NCBI GenBank assembly: GCA_030754315.1
Contig: JASMAO010000133.1
Location: 1 to 6,333, forward strand
DNA: 6,333 nt
Direction: 5' to 3'
DNA from: SAR202 cluster bacterium
GTDB lineage: Bacteria; Chloroflexota; Dehalococcoidia; Lucifugimonadales; JASMAO01
A model generated the notes under the pieces. That model searched no databases. It was not told where the DNA came from and saw nothing but the letters and a program-made list of their open reading frames with translations. The translations under genes were made by a program, and so were the position numbers. This document shows positions 1 through 5,237 of the stretch, in pieces (positions within the stretch are counted from its first letter, which is position 1; each line of letters starts with the position of its first letter).

Positions 1-2
1 CA

Positions 3-974
3 CGTGATCATTCCCGTCTAATGGTGGTCCAAAGAAAATCTCGCTCGATTGAACATCGCAGATTCTTCGATCTCCCTGAATATATGCGTCCCGGAGATGT
101 AATGGTATTCAACGAGAGTCGGGTTATACCCGCGCGGTTGCGTGGTATTCGTTCAGATACAGGAGGCAATGTCGAATTCTTGATACTTGACCAATTAGAC
201 ACTGGCGTTTGGCAAGCGCTGGTTAAACCCGGGCGGCGAATGAAAGTGGGAGTAGAATTCGAATTGGTTCAAGGTGACCATAGAATTACTGGAATTGTCA
301 TGGATTCTGACAAAACTGGCATCCGCACCTTGAAATTCTCTGGCGAACTTGACTTCGATCAGATCGGTGAGATACCGGTACCACCCTACATTCATAAACC
401 TCTTGAAGACTCAGGCCGATACCAAACAGTTTATGCTAAAACTCCTGGTAGCATTGCAGCTCCAACCGCAGGCCTGCACTTTACAACCTCCTTGCTTAAT
501 GCGCTTCGCGATACCGGCGTAAAGCTCGTCTTCGCTACATTGCACGTAGGTTTCGGATCTTTCCGTCCTATTGATACTGATGACGTCAGATCTCACCAAA
601 TGCGCCCGGAGCGCTTTAGCATAAATCAATCAGCTGTAGATACAATAAACGATGCTAAAGTCGAAGGCCGCCGAGTCATTTCAGTTGGAACGACTGCTAC
701 CCGACTAATGGAACATACGGCATATTTGTCGCCAGTTGTCCAAAATCACAGCATGCTTTCTGCAACCTCCGGCTGGGCAGACATATTTATCACACCTGGC
801 CATACCTTTAAAATAGTGGACAGCCTAATAACAAACTTTCACTTGCCCAAGTCAACGCTACTCATGCTTACGAGCGCCTTCGCAGACCGCAACCTCATAC
901 TTAACGCGTACCGTGAGGCAATTAAATTAAAATACCGCTTTTATTCCCTGGGCGACGCTATGCTGGTCCTATGA
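3..974 (+). CDS. queA: S-adenosylmethionine:tRNA ribosyltransferase-isomerase QueA (5' end missing)
   Basis: QueA transfers and isomerises the ribosyl part of S-adenosylmethionine onto 7-aminomethyl-7-deazaguanine at the wobble position of GUN-anticodon tRNAs, making epoxyqueuosine; it acts in the cytoplasm. Family signatures are visible, numbered from the ATG at 21: N-E-S-R-V-I-P-A-R-L at 31-40, A-P-T-A-G-L-H-F-T from 147, GTTATRLME near 222, TNFHLPKSTLLML from 271, and the terminal GDAMLVL. The reading frame stays open upstream of that ATG to the window edge, and the residues there (R-D-H-S-R-L) match the usual QueA N-terminus before the 'LMVV' strand. The ATG at 21 is therefore internal. 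About 20 N-terminal residues are probably missing, which would bring the total to the usual 340 or so. The tga stop is at 972-974. The next gene begins 76 nt on behind its own promoter, so queA is probably a separate unit. Confidence 0.95.
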   Translation, partial: RDHSRLMVVQRKSRSIEHRRFFDLPEYMRPGDVMVFNESRVIPARLRGIRSDTGGNVEFLILDQLDTGVWQALVKPGRRMKVGVEFELVQGDHRITGIVMDSDKTGIRTLKFSGELDFDQIGEIPVPPYIHKPLEDSGRYQTVYAKTPGSIAAPTAGLHFTTSLLNALRDTGVKLVFATLHVGFGSFRPIDTDDVRSHQMRPERFSINQSAVDTINDAKVEGRRVISVGTTATRLMEHTAYLSPVVQNHSMLSATSGWADIFITPGHTFKIVDSLITNFHLPKSTLLMLTSAFADRNLILNAYREAIKLKYRFYSLGDAMLVL

Positions 975-1011
975 CAAGCCTTGTCGGAATAATCAAAACG
1001 CCCATAATTCG

Positions 1012-1040
1012 TCAATAAATGCAGTATGATCTGCTATAAT
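1012..1040 (+). promoter_or_regulatory. Extended -10 promoter for the PLP enzyme-htpX-pspAB cluster
   Basis: A perfect extended -10, TGC followed by TATAAT, lies at 1032-1040 (hexamer 1035-1040). The best -35 at 17-bp spacing is poor (TCAATA, 1012-1017), as expected where an extended -10 compensates. Transcription would start near 1046-1048, only a few bases before the TTG start at 1051, giving an essentially leaderless message. The hexamer match is seen directly; the start site is inferred. Confidence 0.6.
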
Positions 1041-1050
1041 CACGGTTGAT

Positions 1051-2196
1051 TTGACACAGTATCGCGAAGATCCTCGAGATGTCTACCGCACTGTCGGTGT
1101 GCGCCCCGGCATACACGCCGGTGGTACAACCACCCTTTTCGGCGGTACCAAGCTACGGCCAGAGGCATCAGATGCTATGGCCAAAGCCGCCTCCGTAATG
1201 GTAGATCTAGACGAGCTTAACGCCGCAGCAAGTACTATTTTGGCCAAAGTCACGGGATCAGAAGCGGCTCTCGTTACCAGCGGATCATCGGGTGGACTTG
1301 TTCTCCAAGCAGCCGCCTGTATGGCCGGTCATGACCCAGCTAAAATGGCTCAGTTACCGAACGCCTCTGGATTGAAAAGCCAGTTCGTCATTCAGACCTG
1401 TCACAGATTCCCGTATGACCAACTCTACACCGCCACAGGCGGGAAACTGGTCAACGTCGGTGACGGGAGAGGCGCGAAGCCATGGCAGGTACAGGCAGCT
1501 ATCAACGAACACACCGCAGCTCTCATATATTTGGTCTCACCTTTCACTTCACGCCGGGCATTACCCTTGGACCAGATGGCAAATATCGCTCACTCTAATC
1601 ACATTCCTTTGATCGTGGATGCGGCCTCAATGCTGCCACCTAGAGCCAACTTATCCAAATATATTCCTATGGGGGCTGATTTAGTCCAATACAGTGGAGG
1701 TAAGGGCATTAGGGGCCCTCAAGGTACAGGTATTTTGTGTGGGCGAACCGATCTCATACGTGCAGCGACAGCCAACGCCAGTCCGAACCAATTCATAGGG
1801 CGGGGCATGAAGGTCGCCAAAGAAGAGATTGTTGGGTTGTTAAAAGCAACAGAGGTGTTTCTCGACCAGGACGAAGAAGAGGAAAACAGACAATACCGTC
1901 AAATGTGCGAACGTGTCCAGGACGCCCTCATCGAAATACCCGGAACAGAGATCCGCATTGAGCATGATAATTACGACTTCTTAATTCCTACCACTATAAT
2001 TGGTTTCACTGAACACTGGCAGGGGCCATCGCGTGATGAAATCCTTTACCTAATGCTCAAAGGTGAAACCCCCATTTACATGTACCAGCTAAGCGCACTA
2101 GATGAAATTGGGGTCGATCCAACAAATCTTAGCGAGGAAGAGTTGGGAAAAGTGATATCCAAGCTTCGTTCAATATTACTCACCAAAAACGATTAA
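1051..2196 (+). CDS. SelA/DgaE-like PLP-dependent enzyme (fold-type I)
   Basis: A 381-residue pyridoxal-phosphate enzyme of the group containing selenocysteine synthase SelA and D-glucosaminate-6-phosphate ammonia-lyase (DgaE). The N-terminal V-G-V-R-P-x-I motif, the T-S-G-S-S-G-G phosphate-binding loop (76-82), the A-C-M-A-G-H-D-P-A-K-M-A-Q-L-P stretch, the H-R-F-P-Y-D motif, D190 in I-V-D-A-A-S (pyridine-nitrogen contact) and K218 in S-G-G-K-G-I-R-G-P-Q (Schiff-base lysine) are all present in order. The DgaE-like branch fits better than true SelA: the protein is shorter than SelA (about 450-470 residues) and lacks its N-terminal domain. The substrate is unknown. TTG at 1051 is the only usable start, because an in-frame tga lies at 1027-1029 and the next Met (residue 43) would delete conserved sequence. 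The 5' leader is very short and no Shine-Dalgarno is visible. It is 18 nt upstream of htpX and probably cotranscribed with it. Confidence 0.85.
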   Translation: MTQYREDPRDVYRTVGVRPGIHAGGTTTLFGGTKLRPEASDAMAKAASVMVDLDELNAAASTILAKVTGSEAALVTSGSSGGLVLQAAACMAGHDPAKMAQLPNASGLKSQFVIQTCHRFPYDQLYTATGGKLVNVGDGRGAKPWQVQAAINEHTAALIYLVSPFTSRRALPLDQMANIAHSNHIPLIVDAASMLPPRANLSKYIPMGADLVQYSGGKGIRGPQGTGILCGRTDLIRAATANASPNQFIGRGMKVAKEEIVGLLKATEVFLDQDEEEENRQYRQMCERVQDALIEIPGTEIRIEHDNYDFLIPTTIIGFTEHWQGPSRDEILYLMLKGETPIYMYQLSALDEIGVDPTNLSEEELGKVISKLRSILLTKND

Positions 2197-2214
2197 AGTA
2201 GAACGGAATCAATT

Positions 2215-3138
2215 ATGAAGCAGCATGGCTACGGACGGGACACGGAGTTAAACGTCAGAATAGCCTTGACTAGTTTTTTCCTGTTGCTCATATATGTGAC
2301 CTTCGCCGGCCTTCTCTTCTGGGCCGGCATACCACCGATATTCATTTTTGTTATGGGTGCTATTTTGGCCGCACTCCAATATTACGGATCCGACAAATTA
2401 GTATTAATGACTACAGGTGCCCGGATCGTTGGGCCAAATGAAGAACCAAAGCTACATGGGATGGTGGAAAGACTAGCCGCAATGGCAGACATGCCTAAGC
2501 CCAAGAAATTAGCCATAATGGACACTCACGTCCCGAATGCCTTTGCAACCGGCCGAAATCCTAAGAACTCGATAGTTACTGTAACAACCGGTCTTATGTC
2601 CCGCCTCGACGAAAAAGAACAAGAGGCGGTACTCGCTCACGAATTGAGTCACGTGAAGAATAGAGACGTGATGGTAATAACGTGGGCAGGCCTAATTGTC
2701 ATCATGTCTGGATATCTGCTGCAGTTGTTGTTTTGGATCAGCCTGTTCGGAGGTTTTGGAGGCGGAAATAGGCGAGAAGGCGGAAGCAACTCCATGATCA
2801 TAGCACTGGGTCTATACGTTGGTACAATCACCATATACTTCATGAGCCAACTTTTAATATTGAGCCTGTCCAGGTACCGTGAGTACGCAGCCGATCGCAG
2901 TGGGGCAATACTGACCGGAGCACCGCTACAGTTAGCATCTGCACTCAACAAAATCAGTGACGACATGTATCGAATACCAGAAAAAGACCTGCGCCAGGTG
3001 GAGCATGCCAACGCCTTTTTCATAATAAACGCGATCAAAGGCAACGCGACCGCACGGCTTCTATCAAGCCATCCCCCCGTAGAAAAGAGAATCGAGCGAC
3101 TCCGAGAGATGCAACGACAGATGGAAGGCGGATCCTAA
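2215..3138 (+). CDS. htpX: Membrane zinc metalloprotease HtpX (family M48)
   Basis: HtpX is an inner-membrane protease that degrades misfolded or damaged membrane proteins with its active site on the cytoplasmic side. This 307-residue protein has the usual family length. Two N-terminal membrane segments (about 14-36 and 38-57) are followed by the conserved S-D-K-L-V-L and the P-N-A-F-A-T-G-R-N-P motif (107-116). The zinc site is H-E-L-S-H (142-146), with E143 catalytic and H142/H146 as ligands; the third ligand is probably E223 in S-R-Y-R-E-Y-A-A-D. Two further membrane segments (about 154-178 and 194-218) flank a Gly-rich loop. The S-S-H-P-P-V-E-K-R-I-E-R-L tail is typical of M48 proteins. 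All catalytic residues are intact. The ATG at 2215 has only a weak Shine-Dalgarno (ACGGAA). The gene lies 18 nt after the PLP enzyme and 8 nt before pspAB, implying one transcript. An htpX-pspAB pairing is known from actinobacteria and supports an envelope-stress role. Confidence 0.95.
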   Translation: MKQHGYGRDTELNVRIALTSFFLLLIYVTFAGLLFWAGIPPIFIFVMGAILAALQYYGSDKLVLMTTGARIVGPNEEPKLHGMVERLAAMADMPKPKKLAIMDTHVPNAFATGRNPKNSIVTVTTGLMSRLDEKEQEAVLAHELSHVKNRDVMVITWAGLIVIMSGYLLQLLFWISLFGGFGGGNRREGGSNSMIIALGLYVGTITIYFMSQLLILSLSRYREYAADRSGAILTGAPLQLASALNKISDDMYRIPEKDLRQVEHANAFFIINAIKGNATARLLSSHPPVEKRIERLREMQRQMEGGS

Positions 3139-3146
3139 ACCGCGCC

Positions 3147-3716
3147 TTGGGATTACTAAGCAATCTATTCAGTCGACACAGGCTTAAACAGGTAAATAGA
3201 GACGCCTATTTCTCGATCGCCACCGCGGCCGACTCATTTGGGGCATACAGTGATCTAGGACCAACTGGAAAGGCAGGACTCGTTTTCAATCCCGTTGAGT
3301 CAACTTTTTTCGAGAACCTCAACTCGGAAGTTAACGAACTCCTCAAGGTAAGTAGTAAAACTACGGATTCTCAATATGAGATCATAGACGACACTTACGG
3401 AACCAGATGGGTTGTTCTTACCGATCACGACTTTGACGATCTAGTCTCTATCCTGCACCTAGTTGGAGAAACTATTACCGAACATGGCTTCGGTGACCGA
3501 TTAGTCGCGGCGGTCTTTGGATTCACCTACAAACAAAATCAAGCCTACTTAATCTATAACATTAAGCGAGGCCAGTTTTACCCAATAGTACTGTCCGGGG
3601 AAAAAGAAAGAGATAACCGTTCTGAGATGAAAATCGGCACTTTAATGGAAAAAGAGAAGTTGCCTGTCGAAAAGAATCTGGAACAATGGTACGCTCTGTG
3701 GGGAATACCGTTTTAG
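3147..3716 (+). CDS. pspAB: PspA-associated protein PspAB
   Basis: A 189-residue soluble protein without a signal peptide or membrane segment. It begins M-G-L-L-S-N-L-F-S-R, followed by an alpha/beta domain with an acidic D-D-T-Y-G-T-R-W-V-V-L motif, a D-H-D-F-D-D-L-V helix and a C-terminal W-Y-A-L-W-G-I-P-F. Overall sequence character and the position directly after htpX match PspAB, a protein named for co-occurrence with PspA systems and commonly encoded next to htpX; its biochemical function is not established. The start is TTG at 3147, 8 nt after the htpX stop. It gives the expected short hydrophobic N-terminus, and no in-frame ATG follows before well inside the protein. No Shine-Dalgarno lies at normal spacing (a GGAAGG at 3123-3128 is too far), so translation probably depends on ribosomes finishing htpX. 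The identification is from memory of the family, not from an alignment. Confidence 0.8.
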   Translation: MGLLSNLFSRHRLKQVNRDAYFSIATAADSFGAYSDLGPTGKAGLVFNPVESTFFENLNSEVNELLKVSSKTTDSQYEIIDDTYGTRWVVLTDHDFDDLVSILHLVGETITEHGFGDRLVAAVFGFTYKQNQAYLIYNIKRGQFYPIVLSGEKERDNRSEMKIGTLMEKEKLPVEKNLEQWYALWGIPF

Positions 3717-3858
3717 CTATACTCCAAAAGACACAAACAGGGGAATTTGCTCAAGGACTGAAATGCCCGAACCTAACTCACAGACGCCATAAAGGTCCAT
3801 TGACGTTTACGAGTGCGGCAAATCCTATCGCGTATACCAAAATTAACGAGATCCATGC
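3717..3858. other. Convergent intergenic gap, no clear terminator
   Basis: The 142 nt separate the ends of pspAB (+) and pspAA (-). I see no small gene, no strong GC-rich hairpin followed by a T-run on either strand, and no repeat. A four-base stem, TGCC/GGCA (3856-3869), overlaps the pspAA stop but is too weak to call a terminator. Confidence 0.5.
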
Positions 3859-4137
3859 CTAACCCGGCACAATACCCTCACCGGTAAATAGCTCCTCAGC
3901 TTCAATCAGTGTGATGTCTGGTTCTGGCAACACAATATCCGACTCCACTAACTCGTCCATACCCACCTCGGTGCCGTTATTTCGAACCAAATCTAGCATC
4001 TCGATCAGCAACTTCTGAAATCCAGTTTCATCCTCTTGTTCCACCACATCAACAATCTTGTTATCTACCTCATTGAGTTGGTCAATGAAAGAGCCGGGCA
4101 ATCTGTACTGTCCTTCGGTCAGGATTCGAACGATCAT
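3859..4137 (-). CDS. pspAA: PspA-associated protein PspAA
   Basis: A 92-residue protein matching the PspAA family, a small domain encoded beside pspA in actinobacteria, archaea and Chloroflexota. Recognisable features are the N-terminal M-I-V-R-I-L-T-E-G-Q-Y-R-L, a central helical stretch, the D-E-L-V-E-S-D-I-V-L-P-x-P-D block and the terminal G-E-G-I-V-P-G. It is acidic and soluble, with no membrane segment. In the family it is thought to act with PspA, but its mechanism is not settled. Its start codon overlaps the pspA stop in an ATGA arrangement (4137-4134). A strong Shine-Dalgarno GGAGGG (minus strand, 4149-4144) lies 6 nt upstream inside the pspA end, so translation is coupled but also independently supported. 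It is the last gene of the minus-strand psp operon. Confidence 0.9.
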   Translation of the reverse strand: MIVRILTEGQYRLPGSFIDQLNEVDNKIVDVVEQEDETGFQKLLIEMLDLVRNNGTEVGMDELVESDIVLPEPDITLIEAEELFTGEGIVPG

Positions 4138-4859
4138 GACTGTCCCTCCGGGAGCGACTTTTTCTCAGAAACACTTGCCTTTAAAGCGGCTAGTTCATTC
4201 TCAACTTCTGCATTCGCACTGAGCTTATCAAGTTCCCTGCTAATATCGTCTTTACCGTCGATATCCATATTCAGTACTCCAGACTCTGCCAACTCGTCAA
4301 TGGCTCCCGACTTTGCCCTCAATGCCTCTGTTTTGTCCTCAGCCCTTTCGACCGAAAGAGTGATGTCCCCCATTTCTTCAGAGATACCAGATAAAGCCGA
4401 ACCGATTCTGACCTGCGCTTGAGCCGCCTTATATTGAGCTTTAATGATTTCCTTCTTGGTTCTGAATGCCTGGACCTTAGCTTGCAATCTCTGCTCAGCC
4501 TTGGTCAACTTCTCCTGTTCCAACTCGAGGCCCGAAATCTGTTGGTCTAAATCTTGAAGTTCTGTAATCGCGTGTTGCTTTCGCTCTAGGGCTAGTCGAG
4601 CCATGTCCTCCCGACCCATATCCATTGCTTGACGAGCTTGTGCGTCCAACTTAGATATGTTGTCCTGGACTTTACCAGCCTGCAACTCCAATCTCCGTTT
4701 AGTAGAAACCATTTCCACCACACCGCGTTTTACGTTACGCAGCATCTCTATTTGTTTATCATACGCAACATCAAGTGTTTCGCTAGGATTCTCCGCCCTG
4801 TCCAGCAAGCGATTCATTTTCGCTCTCATTAGAGTTGACGTTCTAGCCAGTATTCCCAT
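4134..4859 (-). CDS. pspA: Phage shock protein A (PspA/IM30/Vipp1 family)
   Basis: PspA is a peripheral membrane protein of the bacterial ESCRT-III-like superfamily. It forms oligomeric scaffolds on stressed inner membranes and limits proton leak. This 241-residue copy has the expected N-terminal amphipathic helix (about 1-19, M-G-I-L-A-R-T-S-T-L-M-R-A-K), the D-R-A-E-N-P-S-E turn at 20-27, and a long coiled coil (about 28-185) rich in Lys, Glu and Gln. An acidic C-terminal extension holds a short D-E-L-A-E-S-G-V-L helix. The length is slightly above that of E. coli PspA (222). Pairing with PspAA places it in the PspAA-linked branch rather than the proteobacterial pspABC type. The start is ATG at 4859 behind a near-perfect Shine-Dalgarno AGGAGGG at 6-nt spacing. 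It lies about 66 nt downstream of a small membrane-protein gene and overlaps pspAA by ATGA. No PspF or PspC gene is visible here. Confidence 0.95.
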   Translation of the reverse strand: MGILARTSTLMRAKMNRLLDRAENPSETLDVAYDKQIEMLRNVKRGVVEMVSTKRRLELQAGKVQDNISKLDAQARQAMDMGREDMARLALERKQHAITELQDLDQQISGLELEQEKLTKAEQRLQAKVQAFRTKKEIIKAQYKAAQAQVRIGSALSGISEEMGDITLSVERAEDKTEALRAKSGAIDELAESGVLNMDIDGKDDISRELDKLSANAEVENELAALKASVSEKKSLPEGQS

Positions 4860-4865
4860 GGCCTA

Positions 4866-4872
4866 CCCTCCT
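4866..4872 (-). promoter_or_regulatory. Strong Shine-Dalgarno of pspA
   Basis: On the minus strand AGGAGGG sits 6 nt before the pspA ATG. It fixes that start and contrasts with the weak or absent sites of the plus-strand cluster. Confidence 0.75.
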
Positions 4873-4925
4873 ATTTTGAAGCCAGATCTGACACTTAACC
4901 TATCTCTTCAATCAGCCTGCGTACT

Positions 4926-5096
4926 TCACGATGACCCTCTGCTTGACATCACCTTAATAAGACCAAAAACGCCCACTCCCGCACCCACTATAACTAGCAC
5001 CTTGCCTAATTGGTCAACTAAGTCAGTTTGAATCAGCCAACCAACCACAGCTACAATCAAGCCAGCAATGATCAACCCGCCACTACCTCTATTCAT
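4926..5096 (-). CDS. Small two-helix membrane protein, first gene of the psp operon
   Basis: A 56-residue reading frame, short enough for usual ORF cut-offs to miss. It starts with ATG at 5096 and stops with tga at 4926-4928. The protein has a short Gly/Arg N-terminus (M-N-R-G-S-G-G), a hydrophobic helix at about 8-22 (L-I-I-A-G-L-I-V-A-V-V-G-W-L-I), and a polar turn Q-T-D-L-V-D-Q-L-G-K (23-32). A second Gly/Val-rich helix spans about 33-48, followed by a basic/Ser tail. This fits a helical hairpin in the membrane with both ends on the same side. A Shine-Dalgarno AAGGA lies 10 nt upstream, and the gene is codirectional with pspA, whose start is 66 nt downstream. I do not recognise the family. 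By position it could be a membrane anchor or sensor for PspA, as PspB/PspC-type or LiaI-type membrane proteins are in other lineages; that is inference. The balanced two-helix pattern in a single frame with a good ribosome site argues against chance. Confidence 0.7.
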   Translation of the reverse strand: MNRGSGGLIIAGLIVAVVGWLIQTDLVDQLGKVLVIVGAGVGVFGLIKVMSSRGSS

Positions 5097-5106
5097 ACCT
5101 CAACCA

Positions 5107-5111
5107 TCCTT
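5107..5111 (-). promoter_or_regulatory. Shine-Dalgarno supporting the 56-residue gene
   Basis: AAGGA on the minus strand lies 10 nt before the ATG at 5096. The spacing is slightly long but workable; a GAGGT directly next to the ATG is too close to be the functional site. Confidence 0.5.
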
Positions 5112-5198
5112 CAATTGGTCTGGAAGATTCGCAACCCTGTTCCTAAAGCATTGTCGCACTTTACGATACTGAATAGAAGTACAACAGAGGTCTATTGA

Positions 5199-5228
5199 TT
5201 GACACATTCGCATCCCCGAGCTGATACT
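5199..5228 (+). promoter_or_regulatory. Candidate promoter for the metallopeptidase gene
   Basis: A perfect -35 hexamer TTGACA (5199-5204) is followed after 18 bp by GATACT (5223-5228), four of six matches to TATAAT. Transcription would begin near 5235, just ahead of the ATG at 5238, giving a near-leaderless message like the one inferred for the PLP enzyme gene. The -10 is imperfect and the call remains tentative. No equally good promoter was found for the opposite strand (psp operon) in this intergenic region. Confidence 0.4.
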
Positions 5229-5237
5229 GAGGCGCCA

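Noticed and set aside
21..23. ATG at 21 as the true start of queA
   Set aside because: The frame continues upstream to the window edge with residues (R-D-H-S-R-L) that match the conserved QueA N-terminal region, so the start lies outside the window.
973..985. Perfect 13-nt palindrome (GACAAG-C-CTTGTC) at the end of queA as a terminator or operator
   Set aside because: The stem is only five to six base pairs of mixed composition with no T-run after it. It is too weak for a terminator, and no second copy was seen to suggest an operator.
2649..3044. 131-codon minus-strand frame inside htpX
   Set aside because: It is fully antisense to a conserved M48 protease gene and has no recognisable features.
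3856..3869. TGCC/GGCA stem over the pspAA stop codon as a terminator
   Set aside because: The stem has four base pairs, a six-base loop and no adjacent T-run.
4036..4422. 128-codon plus-strand frame across the pspA/pspAA junction
   Set aside because: It lies entirely antisense to two well-supported genes and is Ser/Leu-rich low-complexity sequence, as expected from the reverse of a Glu/Lys/Ala-rich coiled coil.
4657..5031. 124-codon plus-strand frame opposite pspA and the small membrane gene
   Set aside because: It is antisense to pspA and the small gene, has no ribosome site and no recognisable protein character.
5127..5230. Short direct repeats in the divergent region (attcgca at 5127 and 5206; gatactga at 5165 and 5223)
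   Set aside because: Seven- and eight-base repeats at unrelated spacings are plausible by chance in this length, and no symmetry or third copy was found.
5199..5237. TTG at 5199 as the start of the metallopeptidase gene
   Set aside because: It has an AGAGG 8 nt upstream and remains possible. It would, however, put about 13 polar residues before the signal peptide, and the same bases form a perfect -35 hexamer with a -10 candidate 18 bp on.
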